This document shows, in pieces, positions 34,884 to 43,602 of a stretch of DNA of 64,000 nucleotides (within the stretch, counting starts at the first letter, position 1; each line of letters opens with the position of its first letter). The translations under genes and the position numbers were made by a program. Under the pieces are notes generated by a model, which searched no databases, was not told the origin of the DNA, and saw only the letters and a list, made by a program, of their open reading frames with translations. This DNA is from Agroathelia rolfsii (taxonomy: Eukaryota > Basidiomycota > Agaricomycetes > Amylocorticiales > Amylocorticiaceae): NCBI GenBank assembly GCA_018343915.1, contig JABRWF010000007.1:1-64000 (forward strand). Direction: 5' to 3'.

Positions 34884-35864
34884 TGTTACGAGTCGCTCAT
34901 TGTACTATAATTTTATTTCGAATTTTCTACTATTTTTCTGAAATTTTCCTGATTTTTCTCTATTTTTTGATGTATATATTGTATATTACATAAGCAGATA
35001 CTCTGATGACTAAGCAAGTCATGTGACCAGTCGACCATGTGACTGGCCATCATGTGACCACTAGTCATGTAACATATCATGTAAGCAGAGTCTAGAACAT
35101 GGGTCCGGACCATGATACCACTTCAGACTCACTATAATAAATAATGGCACAATATCATGCCATACTTAGCATTACTGCGCACAGACCATGTAACCGTGCA
35201 CAGACCAGGTAGAATTAGTATATAACCCTGTAGTGCCTCTACCTGAAGACCTCAGATTCGTTCTCTTTGTCTTCAGGTAAGCACAGTAGTGCTTTGTATT
35301 AAATATATGCTAACATAATAAAAACTTCATCTTCAGAGCCACTACCTCTCAAAGGCATGATTGCCTGTCTCCCCTCCCCTCTCTCTCCACCACAAAATCC
35401 TCTTTGCTTCGTGCTAGGAGGTAACTAGTGTGCTCCGTGCTACTGGTTGTTTAGAGGTTGCTTTGTGCCCCTCTACGTTAGAGTGCATAAGACAGGTCCA
35501 GCCCTTTGGGTGACCATTTGCATCTCTGTAAACACACACATAGTGCTTAGTGTACTCAAGTAAGTAAAGGCATTGCCCTGTGCTTATCGCGGTTAAGATA
35601 CATTGCACGCCTAGTGGCATACACAAGACAACCGGTGTTCTGCATATAGACCTTGCTTGAAAGTCTTGTAGACTTGGAGTAAAGCTCGGTGATACAAAGA
35701 CTCTAGTTTGCGTGACAGCTGCAACAGTGCAAGGAAGTGTACACCCGTGCGTCCCTAGCCTTGGGAGTTGTAAAAAAGCCATTACTTGGCTACCCCATAC
35801 CTTTAAGGGGTTGACGTAGGCTTAGGTTGAGTTTTGGTGACAAGAGTCTGGTGTGCTCTTGACA
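34884..35864 (+). repeat. Gypsy-C 3' LTR (LTR-D)
   Basis: 981 bp, TGTTACGAG to CTCTTGACA. Here the 11-mer is AGATTCGTTCT (35254-35264), a perfect complement of the priming site at 29610-29620. The 5' LTR copy differs by one C/T. Confidence 0.95.
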
Positions 35865-36412
35865 CAGGGGGAGATCTTTTAGCCTAACTCCACCGGGCAT
35901 CTGTGTGGAGATCTGTTTCCGGACCGGTACCGGTAACCATTAGGAATTGATCAGGGAAGGAAGTCTTGTGTTCCTAGGCTGTGCGTGATGGTGAAATAGA
36001 AGTTCGCACAGCCCCGAGATTACTCCTGTGACATGCGGCTTTGAACACGTGAGGGCCAATCACATGACCACTGCACTGCCCACAGTCCACGCCCTAAAGG
36101 GTAATTTTATAAAAAGAAATGGAAAAAGTGAAAGAAAATATGATAACTAATTAAATACTTGTCCAAATAATACAAGAAAATAACCAAAAAATCGGCAAAA
36201 ATTTCCTTCTTATGACATGTTAAGCAAGCATATTGTTTGGTTAAGCACACAAGTAGGCACTTCACGCCCAACATCACTTAGTCAAGGAGTACACCCTTGA
36301 CATTTGGGGGCTGGGAAAATGTAGGCTGGGGGGCGGGAGCAGAAACGGATGGTCGAGCAGAGGTCTTAGCGGCGGGTTGTGCGGGTGCCTTTCCTTTTCT
36401 GGACTGGCTCAT

Positions 36413-36829
36413 GTACAGTGGAGTGAAGGCTCAACACACAGATTTTTCTTCTTCAAACTTAAGGCGGTAAGCCAACCACCTTCTGGTAATGTAAAGAAAA
36501 GAGTATAGTAAAATGTGCACAGAAACCAAGCAGTTTTACACCTTTGGTAAGGTGTCCCTAGAAGCAGTGGACTAACTCCACACTAGTGCCTTTAGGTAAC
36601 GATACAAGTGTTCCCTGGAAGTACAGGTACTAACAAGCCTAAATCTTAATGGGTTGAATAGAGGGTTTTAATCTCTACCAATTGCTTCCACAAACAGTTC
36701 GGGGTTTCTTATGTGCTTACAAATAAGAAAAATAAAGGGGTTCTTGGCTTATGCTAATTTGGCAGATGTCTGGAACTGCACACCTGGAGCAAGGCTCAAC
36801 AAGTGGTTTAGGTATTAGCTTCAACCTAA
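36413..36829 (-). promoter_or_regulatory. Gypsy-A 5' leader and self-priming site
   Basis: About 420 bases between gag ATG and 5' LTR. 36817-36827 is AGCTTCAACCT on the plus strand (AGGTTGAAGCT in the element's sense), two bases from the LTR, identical to Gypsy-B. No other feature seen. Confidence 0.7.
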
Positions 36830-38860
36830 TGTCAAGGCTTGCGCGCTTGACTTATCCAACAAACACAACCCTCTGTAAGGTATGAGGGTAGGCCGTAAAG
36901 CTGGGTTTTATGTGTATTGCTTGGTTGGATCTTTGATGAACACCCACATGCTCCCATTGCTGCCTTTTGTAATAGTGTATATTAGTACCCTACTTTGCAA
37001 GGATTGCATTCGGTACTCTAGACTTTAAGTCTTCCCGTGTGCTCTCTTTGCGTCAAATAGGTTACTTAAATACTTCTTACTGAGGACAGTGTTATGAGTT
37101 GGATATTTTTCGCCTTTTCTTTACGACCATGTACATATTTTTATTGTATTTTTACGATTTTTATTCATTGAGATACGGACAGAATACCTTGTAGGCGACA
37201 TCTTGATGCGCATGTGACTGGCTGTGTTAGCCCCACGTGACAGGAGTGCTTGTGACAAGAGTATATTAGGAAGGCAGAGTCTAGATTATTCCTTTTCATC
37301 AAAAGGTCTAGACTCAGGAACCAGGGACATTCCGATCACTGTGCGATTACTAAGGAGTACTAGACTCATCATTCTGATCGGTTGCTCATCGGACTTAGTC
37401 ACAAAGCACTACCCCTGCATTTTACATGTTCCTGCTTACAAACCCCGGCTGCGCACAGACCATCAAGGCTGCGCACGGGCCCTTCATTTTATGTATAAAT
37501 ACAAGCCTGTAGCCCTTACCTGAACCTTAGCTTCGACCTTTTCGCCTTTAGGTAAGGGCACCCCCCCGTTTGTATACCTATATAAGAACTAATATATTTT
37601 CACCTTCAGGCTTACACATCCTAGCCCACCTCCCCTCTCATTCATTTTATATCATTATTAAGTGTAAGGCCTTAAAGGCAACTTAGTAAGCGTATACGTA
37701 GGCCTTGTTATAAGAAGGCAGCAAGGAGTCAAAGCCCTCAATATACAGAGGCATTTGCGCGTGAACACAAAAGCCCTATTTAATTAGGCCTAGGCAGTAA
37801 AAAGACCTAGCAGACGTTACGTAGACCACGGAGGGCTAAGCCGCCTGTCCTCAGTAAGAAACACTAAGAAATCTATTTGACATGAAGGAAGTACATGGGA
37901 AGCCCTTGGCTAGAGTACCAAACATGACCCTAGCAAAGTAGAGATCGGAGTGTCCTATTATGAAAGGCAGCAACGGGAGCACGTGGGCGTCTGATCAATT
38001 ACCAAACTAGCAGTACACATAAAACCCGGCTTTACAGCCCGCCCACGTACCTTACAAGTGGGTTGTGTCTTTTGGTAGAGTCAAGCACGTAAGCCTTGAT
38101 AGACAGGCGGCTTAGCCCACCGTGGTCACCAATGTTTGCAGGGTCTTGTTACTGCCCTGGCCTAAATGAATAGGACTTGTTCACTCACAATGCCTCCTGA
38201 TGTATTGAGGACTTTCACAAAGACTTATGACCTTCTTGTATCAAGGTCTACGCGTACGCTTACTAAGCTACCTTAAAGGCTTTACACTTAATAAGAAAGG
38301 AAAGAAGGGGGGAAGTTGTGATGGGCTAGGACGAGCACAAGCCTAAAGGCGAGACATATATTAGTATTTATGTAGGTATACAAATGGGGTGCCCTTACCT
38401 AAAGGCGAGAAGGTCGAAGCTAAGGTTCAGGTAAGGGCTACAGATTTGTATTTATACATAAAATGAAGGGCCCGTGCGTAGCACTGATGGTCTGTGCACA
38501 GCCGGGGTTCATAAGCGGAAATGACAGTAATGCAGGGGCAGTGCTTTATGCCTAAGTCCGATGAGCAACCGATTGGAATGATGAGTCTAGTACTCCTTAG
38601 TAATCGCACAGTGATCGGAACGACCCTGGTTCCTGAGTCTAGACCTTTTGATGAAAAGGAATGATCTAGACTCCACCTTCCTAATATACTCTTGTCACAA
38701 GCACTCCTGTCACATGGGGCTAATACAGCTAGTCACATGCACGTCAAGATGTTGCCTGCAAGGTATTCCGTCCATTTCTCAGTCAATAAAAATCGTAAAA
38801 ATATAATAAAAATATGTACAGATTCGTAAAGAAAATGCAAAAAATGTCCAACTCATAACA
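36830..38860 (-). repeat. Gypsy-A 5' LTR (LTR-A), split by a solo LTR-A
   Basis: The pieces 36830-37089 and 38107-38860 sum to 1014 bp, exactly the length of the 3' LTR. In plus coordinates it starts TGTCAAGGC where the 3' copy starts TGTTAAGGC. Confidence 0.93.
37090..38101 (+). mobile_element. Solo LTR-A, plus orientation, inside the Gypsy-A 5' LTR
   Basis: 1012 bp, TGTTATGAG to CCTTGATA (terminal CA changed to TA), flanked by GACAG at 37085-37089 and 38102-38106. An LTR-A has thus inserted, in the opposite orientation, into a member of its own family. Confidence 0.92.
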
Positions 38861-39945
38861 ACATGCAGATGCAGGAATATATATAAAACATCAACAAGTG
38901 GGAGACACAAATGACAAAATCATTTTAATACTATATGTTGATGATTTATTACTTATGGGTAAAAACAAAAGGAAAATAAATGAAATAAAAACCCAACTAC
39001 AAAAGAAATATAAAATGAAAGACCTTGGACCAGCCAAATCATTTTTAGGAGTAAACATAAAAAGAAATAGATCAAAGAAATTACTTTCAATAGATCAAGA
39101 GGAATATTGTAAGGGTATTCTAAAGAAATTCCAGAAAGAAAACTCCAAAGGATTCCAAACACCTATGTCAGCAAGCATACAACTCAGAAAAAGTGAGAAC
39201 CCAACCACTGAATCAAATAAAACATATTATAAAAGCATGATTGGGTCATTAACATTTTTAACTATAATAACAAGACCAGATATAACATTTGCTGTAAACA
39301 AATGCGCTAAATATAGTGAATGCCCAAGTAAAGAACACTTTACAGCAGTAAATCATATCTTTTCATATTTATCTAAAACCACAAACAAAGCCATTCTGTA
39401 TCAAGGCCAAACATCTAAGAAACTTGAAGCATACTCAGATGCAGATTGGGCTATGGATTTAGATGATCGCAAATCAACCACTGGATATATCACAATGATG
39501 TGCAAAGGAGCTACATCATGGTTAACCAGAAGACAGCATACAATTGCATTATCCAGTATTGAAGCAGAATATATGGCACTAACAGAAACAGCCAAACAAA
39601 TTTTATGGTTAAGAAAATTACTCAAAGATATTGGAGAAGACATAAGTGAACCTACAAAAATATATGCAGACAACCAAGGAGCTATAAGTCTTTCAAATAA
39701 TCCTAAACATGGTGGACGAGGTACTAAACATATTGAAGTAAGACACCACTTTATAAGAAATCAGGTTGAAATGAAAAACATAAAACTTGAATATATAAAT
39801 ACAAATAACCAACTAGCTGACATTTTCACTAAGCCACTAGGTGAAATTAAACATAGCAATTTCTCAAAGCTAGTAGGTATTATAAATGATTTTAGATGGT
39901 ATAATCAAAGTCAATAAAAACTATTAAGCATTTATTGAGTGGGAG

Positions 39946-41004
39946 TGTTGAAAGTTGTATTTATTACAATGAAACAACTTCATATATATGTACAATGAAT
40001 ACTTAAATAAATAAAAGACCATCTTATGAACTTATACAAATTTATTTGAATTTATCCGGATTTTACTTACAGAGATAAATAAGTTTTAGTCTATATAGCA
40101 TATAGTCAAATAAATGAATATTTAAATGAATATATGCAATTTTACTATGTAAAAGATATTGATTATCTACTACAGTAATAAGATAAAACCTTATCTGATC
40201 CATATCAATCCTAATCAGTCCTAATATCTCTTATCTCACTGATATCTAAGTATAAACTTATCTATATAGCATGTGATAAAGTAAATATAGCCTGTACAGC
40301 AGTTGATGCTATAGATAATCGATGCACAGCTGATAAAAGCTATGTTTAGCATATCTACACAGGAGTGAGTCATCCTGACTCACTGATAAAGCCAAAGATA
40401 GCTGATCTATATAGATACAGCTTATCTACACAGGAGTGAGTCACTCTGAGTCATAGATAACACTATAGATAGATTATCCACACATGAAAGCGACTAAGAA
40501 TAACCTAGATGCACAGGAGTGAGTCATTCTAAGTCAGAGATAAGGATAATAATAGATAGGAGCATAGCAATCCTATATTTACATACAGAAAATCATGTAA
40601 AATTGAATATTTGGAAATGTATATAAACCCTGTAGTAGATAGCATGAAAATACAAGTTGAATTCACATCAGAAATCGTGAGTGAACAGGGATAAGTCCCT
40701 ACATTAGCTATCAAGCTAACTAATCAACTCATTAGGACTTACCAAAGTCTTTGCAAGACAAATCAAGCCTAGTAGTCAAGAAACTACATCAAGTAAGTAA
40801 CCACAAGTGGTACTGGCTAATATTTGATTGCATTACAAGGTAGACTAATTGCTTCCACTCTTTATAGTTATTTGCCTTAAATCTATAAAGAAATCTCAAG
40901 CCTTTACTTTTCTACACAAGTAAGTAATTGCTTAAACAAGGTCTACAGTAGTGTACATAAAGATACACTACACTTGTCTATAATATATATATAACCTTTT
41001 ATTA
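39946..41004 (+). repeat. Copia-1 3' LTR
   Basis: It begins TGTTGAAAG right after a purine-rich tract (GAGTGGGAG) that follows the gag-pol stop. It ends TTATTA at the point where the 5' copy meets the primer site. Length is 1059 bp. The interior is AT-rich with repeated CACAGGAGTGAGTCA-type motifs around 40365, 40430 and 40515, which may be transcription-factor sites. Confidence 0.88.
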
Positions 41005-41689
41005 AAGGCAGCTCTTGACAATCTCCAAAGCTCCACACTATATCTCTGGAGCTCTGCCTCTATATGTATTTGATAATATCTCAATAATGAATAGTTGTAA
41101 AATCATAAAATAAATAATCATGTATAATATAATGTTAGAGGATTATTTGAAGTATTTATTGGAATTATTGGAAAAATATAAAGAGAGTAAAATCAATACG
41201 CCGCTTTCATATTAGTCAGCAGAGTGCTTATGTAAAGTCTGATTACATAATATACAATATATACCTCAAAAAATAGAGAAAAATCAGGGGAAAATCAGAA
41301 AAATAACCAAAAATTCGAAATAAAATTATTATACAATGATCAGCTTATAATACTAAGTATAGCATAATATCATACTATAATAAGTCTATAATAGTGTTGT
41401 AATCTAGACCTATGCTCTAGACTTTGCTTATATAATATATTATATAACTAGTGGTCATATGATGGCTAGTCACATGATTAACTAGTTACATAACTTGCTT
41501 AATCATCCGAGTTCCTGCTTACATAATGTATAATATATATATACCAAAAAATCGAGAAAAATCAGGAAAAATTCTGAAAAATAATGAAAAAATCTAAATA
41601 AAATTATAGTACATCAATTGACTTGTAACAGTGAGCACTTTCTATTCTGCACAGATTAAGGGGGTGTATTGTGGTACAATCTGTAACAT
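41005..41689. repeat. Degraded LTR relics right of Copia-1
   Basis: 41005-41020 equals the last 16 bases of LTR-C, so Copia-1 seems to have inserted near the end of one. About 41240-41350 and 41395-41640 are two AT-rich, minus-oriented copies of the start of the Gypsy-C LTR (LTR-D), recognisable by the AAAAATAGAGAAAAATCAGG-like block and by GTCACATGAT segments. Many positions where Gypsy-C has C or G read T or A here. No gene. Confidence 0.75.
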
Positions 41690-42291
41690 TGTCAAGAGCT
41701 GCCTTTGTAGCTAGCTCGGGCGGTGCGGCAATGCCCCTGGGGCGCTAACTGCTAAGCAACTCACTGCTGGATGGCAGCTCTGTGGGTTCGTGAAGTTGCC
41801 TCTTCGATATCTCGGGGCTTGCGGCAATATGGGTGATGCGGCAAGCAGTCACGGTGCACGGCAAGTTGAACGGGTGGTCTGGCGAGATCAGGCATAGAGC
41901 GAGAGATGATCAAGCAGGAGATGAGAAGCAGAATGAGATACTCAAGGACGCTCAAGTCCACAGATTGACCGCTGGCTATGCAGCAGGTGTAGGCTGGGTT
42001 AGGGCAATACACACTTAATTTTCCGACTACTGTATCTACTACATCAAGTATAGTACTATATACTAGAATACAGTAGTTGCAGAAAGATAAATAAAGAAAT
42101 AGAGGGAAAACAATAAGGACAATAAGTAATAGCGCGCATCGCGCACTCTGGTCATTGTGCCATGCTGTGCATGAAGGCGGGGGTGCCTTCCTTCGGAACC
42201 ATTGGCAGTCCAATCGTCGATTAGAGTGTGATCATGGGGAAGTCCAAGTGCAATCTTCCAAGATAGGAAGGATCTGCTGGTGCGGGCACAT

Positions 42292-43162
42292 TGTCACGAC
42301 CCGCCAACGCACCCGGCCGCCGAACATCCTGATCGCACACATCGACATACGCAAACACCTACGATGGAGTCACTGGCGACGTCCTCCCTTCTGAGTTGCC
42401 GCGCACCCCGTGCATTAGATGCATCTCCGATGTGTCCGCCGACATTTCCCCGGAGCCATGTGCATGGCCATCCCTTGTGCTTCTTCTCCATCATCCAGGT
42501 GCTTCTATTCATCAGAGCGTCCTATATGCCAACTGAACTTCTTGATATCAGTCCCCGAGTCGCCATGAGCCCGCACCAGCAGATCCTTCCCATCTGGGAA
42601 GATCGCGCTTGGTTCTCCCCACGATTGCGCTCTAATCGACGATCAGACCACCGATGGTTCCGAAGGAACGCATCCTGACTTTGTGCACAGTGTGGCACGA
42701 CTACCAGAGTGCGCGGTACGCGCTATTACCTATTGTCTTTATTGTTTTCACCCATTTCTTTATTTATCTTTCTGTGACTACTGTATTCTAGTATATAGTA
42801 CTATACTTGATGTAGTAGATACAGTAGTCGGAAAATTAAGTGTGTTCAGCCCTAAACAAGCTCTACACCCGCTGCATAGCCAGCGGTCAACCTGTGGACT
42901 CGAGCGTCCTCGAGTATCTCGTCTAGTATCTCGTCTCCTGCTTGATCTCTCTGTCTACGCACAATCTCACTGGACCACCCGCTCAACTTGCCGAACGCCA
43001 TGACTGCTCGCCGCGTCACCCGTATCACCGCAAGCCCCGAGATATTGAAGAGGCAACTCCACAAACCCACAGGGCTGCCATCTGGCAGTGAGTTACTTAG
43101 CAACTAGCACTCCAGGGGCATCGCTGCACCGCCCAAGCTAGCTACGAAGGTAGCTCTTGACA
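42292..43162 (+). mobile_element. Solo LTR-C, plus orientation, nested in an LTR-C
   Basis: 871 bp, TGTCACGAC to CTCTTGACA, flanked by CACAT (42287-42291, 43163-43167). It lies head-to-head within the minus-oriented LTR-C, giving long inverted repeats. ORFs visible inside it are not supported as genes. Confidence 0.92.
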
Positions 43163-43602
43163 CACATGGTGACTCAGGGAATGTCTTCGAGAAGTGTTGT
43201 CATCATGTGGAGTGCTCTGATGGACAGAAGCATGCCAGTGATGGGAAGGAAGCGTGAAGGGCGGCCTTGCACATGGTGTTGAATGAAAGGCAAAGCTAAC
43301 ACAAAGTTAGCTTCAGTGAATAACAATGAACTCTATTATTTATACCTAACACAAAGTTACTACAATAGTGTTAGTAAAAGTAGGAGAAAAATTATAATAA
43401 GGCATACGCACGCTTCAGTGAATAACAATGAACTGAAGCGGCATGAGTCGGAAGCATACGGATTTAGTATGTAAAGTCATGTGATGTGTATTGTAGGTGC
43501 TCATCAATTAAGAGAGGAAATAAAAGAGAAACAAAATAGAAGGGCAACAATTAAGATATATACAAATGTAAATGTTCGGATTGTATCCCTCAACACTCCC
43601 CC

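Larger units (their letters stand above)
28627..35864 (+). mobile_element. Gypsy-C: chromodomain Ty3/gypsy retrotransposon, plus strand
   Basis: 7238 bp with two 981-bp LTRs (28627-29607, 34884-35864) and the target duplication CAGGG (28622-28626, 35865-35869). It has a primer site (29610-29620), leader, gag (30011-31318), pol (31369-34872) and polypurine tract (AAGGAGGGGGTAA, 34871-34883). It is the innermost element of the nest and is complete in structure, with four nonsense changes and one catalytic-site change. Confidence 0.96.
20750..36217 (-). mobile_element. Gypsy-B: chromodomain Ty3/gypsy retrotransposon, minus strand
   Basis: The 3' LTR is 20750-21596; the 5' LTR is 28127-28626 continuing at 35870-36217 after Gypsy-C. 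The target duplication TGTTA lies at 20745-20749 and 36218-36222, inside the solo LTR-B. Without insertions it is about 7.2 kb. It contains a leader, gag, protease, RT, RNase H, integrase and chromodomain on the minus strand, with a primer site at 28114-28124. A solo LTR-A sits in its integrase region. Confidence 0.94.
28127..36217 (-). repeat. Gypsy-B 5' LTR, split by Gypsy-C
   Basis: The two halves, 28127-28626 and 35870-36217, sum to 848 bp, matching the 847-bp 3' LTR. The break carries the CAGGG duplication of Gypsy-C. The minus-strand 11-mer AGCTTCGACCT is found near 28505. Confidence 0.92.
19985..36302 (+). mobile_element. Solo LTR-B, plus orientation, split by Gypsy-B
   Basis: The LTR starts TGTCATGAG at 19985, runs to 20749, and resumes at 36223-36302, ending CCCTTGACA. 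The two parts total 845 bp, matching the other LTR-B copies. Its own target duplication TTTGG lies at 19980-19984 and 36303-36307, which shows that the two distant halves are one insertion into Gypsy-A gag. Confidence 0.93.
18590..36412 (-). pseudogene. Gypsy-A gag, split by the solo LTR-B
   Basis: The start ATG is at 36412-36410 (MSQSRKGKAP). After 36303 the frame jumps over the LTR-B insertion and continues from 19979 downward with QPPKVPTLPK; the join through one TTTGG copy is exactly in frame. The N-terminus is Pro/Ser/Thr-rich and acidic. A retrotransposon gag domain follows (about 19560-19200), and a CCHC knuckle (CFHCGQLGHPKQRC) lies near 18830-18870. Stops at about 19199 and further down break it. 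The start is supported by its position just inside the 5' LTR and leader. Confidence 0.85.
12255..38860 (-). mobile_element. Gypsy-A: chromodomain Ty3/gypsy retrotransposon, minus strand, heavily nested
   Basis: LTRs are 12255-13268 (3') and 36830-38860 (5', interrupted), both 1014 bp once the insertion is removed. The target duplication is ACATG (12250-12254, 38861-38865). Un-nested length is about 7.5 kb. Internal order on the minus strand: primer site next to 36830, gag (36412 down to about 18590), protease, reverse transcriptase, RNase H, integrase, chromodomain, and a polypurine tract beside 13269. Insertions inside it are two LTR-C, one LTR-B (carrying Gypsy-B and Gypsy-C) and one LTR-A, each with its own 5-bp duplication. 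Confidence 0.94.
8864..39917 (+). pseudogene. Copia-1 gag-pol polyprotein, split by Gypsy-A
   Basis: The frame is 8864-12254, rejoining at 38866-39917 after Gypsy-A and one ACATG copy are removed; the junction restores RIH-ADAG without a break. Order: gag (about 8900-9577, internal TGA 9176 and TAG 9482); a degenerate zinc knuckle (CKKCKKY...H, about 9698); protease LIDSGTSHH (about 9946); integrase HHCC (H..H..CEGC, about 10380-10490) and core with D, D (SDRGGEY, about 10755) and E (GRAERF, about 10857); RVT_2 reverse transcriptase from about 11760, with YVDD at 38934-38945 on the far side of the insertion; RNase H (SDADWA; SSIEAEYMAL) to the stop. No stop occurs after 9484, so pol is intact apart from the insertion. 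Gag has no obvious ATG; the first is near 9017. Confidence 0.88.
20..41004 (+). mobile_element. Copia-1: Ty1/copia retrotransposon broken up by nested insertions
   Basis: This is one element whose pieces rejoin in frame after the insertions are removed. A 130-bp end of its 5' LTR lies at 20-149, the primer site at 150, extra reading frames at 199-8895, gag-pol at 8864-12254 plus 38866-39917, and the complete 3' LTR at 39946-41004. The insertions are Copia-2, a solo LTR-A and Gypsy-A (target duplication ACATG at 12250 and 38861). Without them the element would be about 9.3 kb, long for copia, because about 2.75 kb lies between primer site and gag. The 5' LTR is cut by the telomere-like repeat, so no target duplication can be checked. 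Its right flank, 41005-41020, equals the last 16 bases of an LTR-C. Confidence 0.9.
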
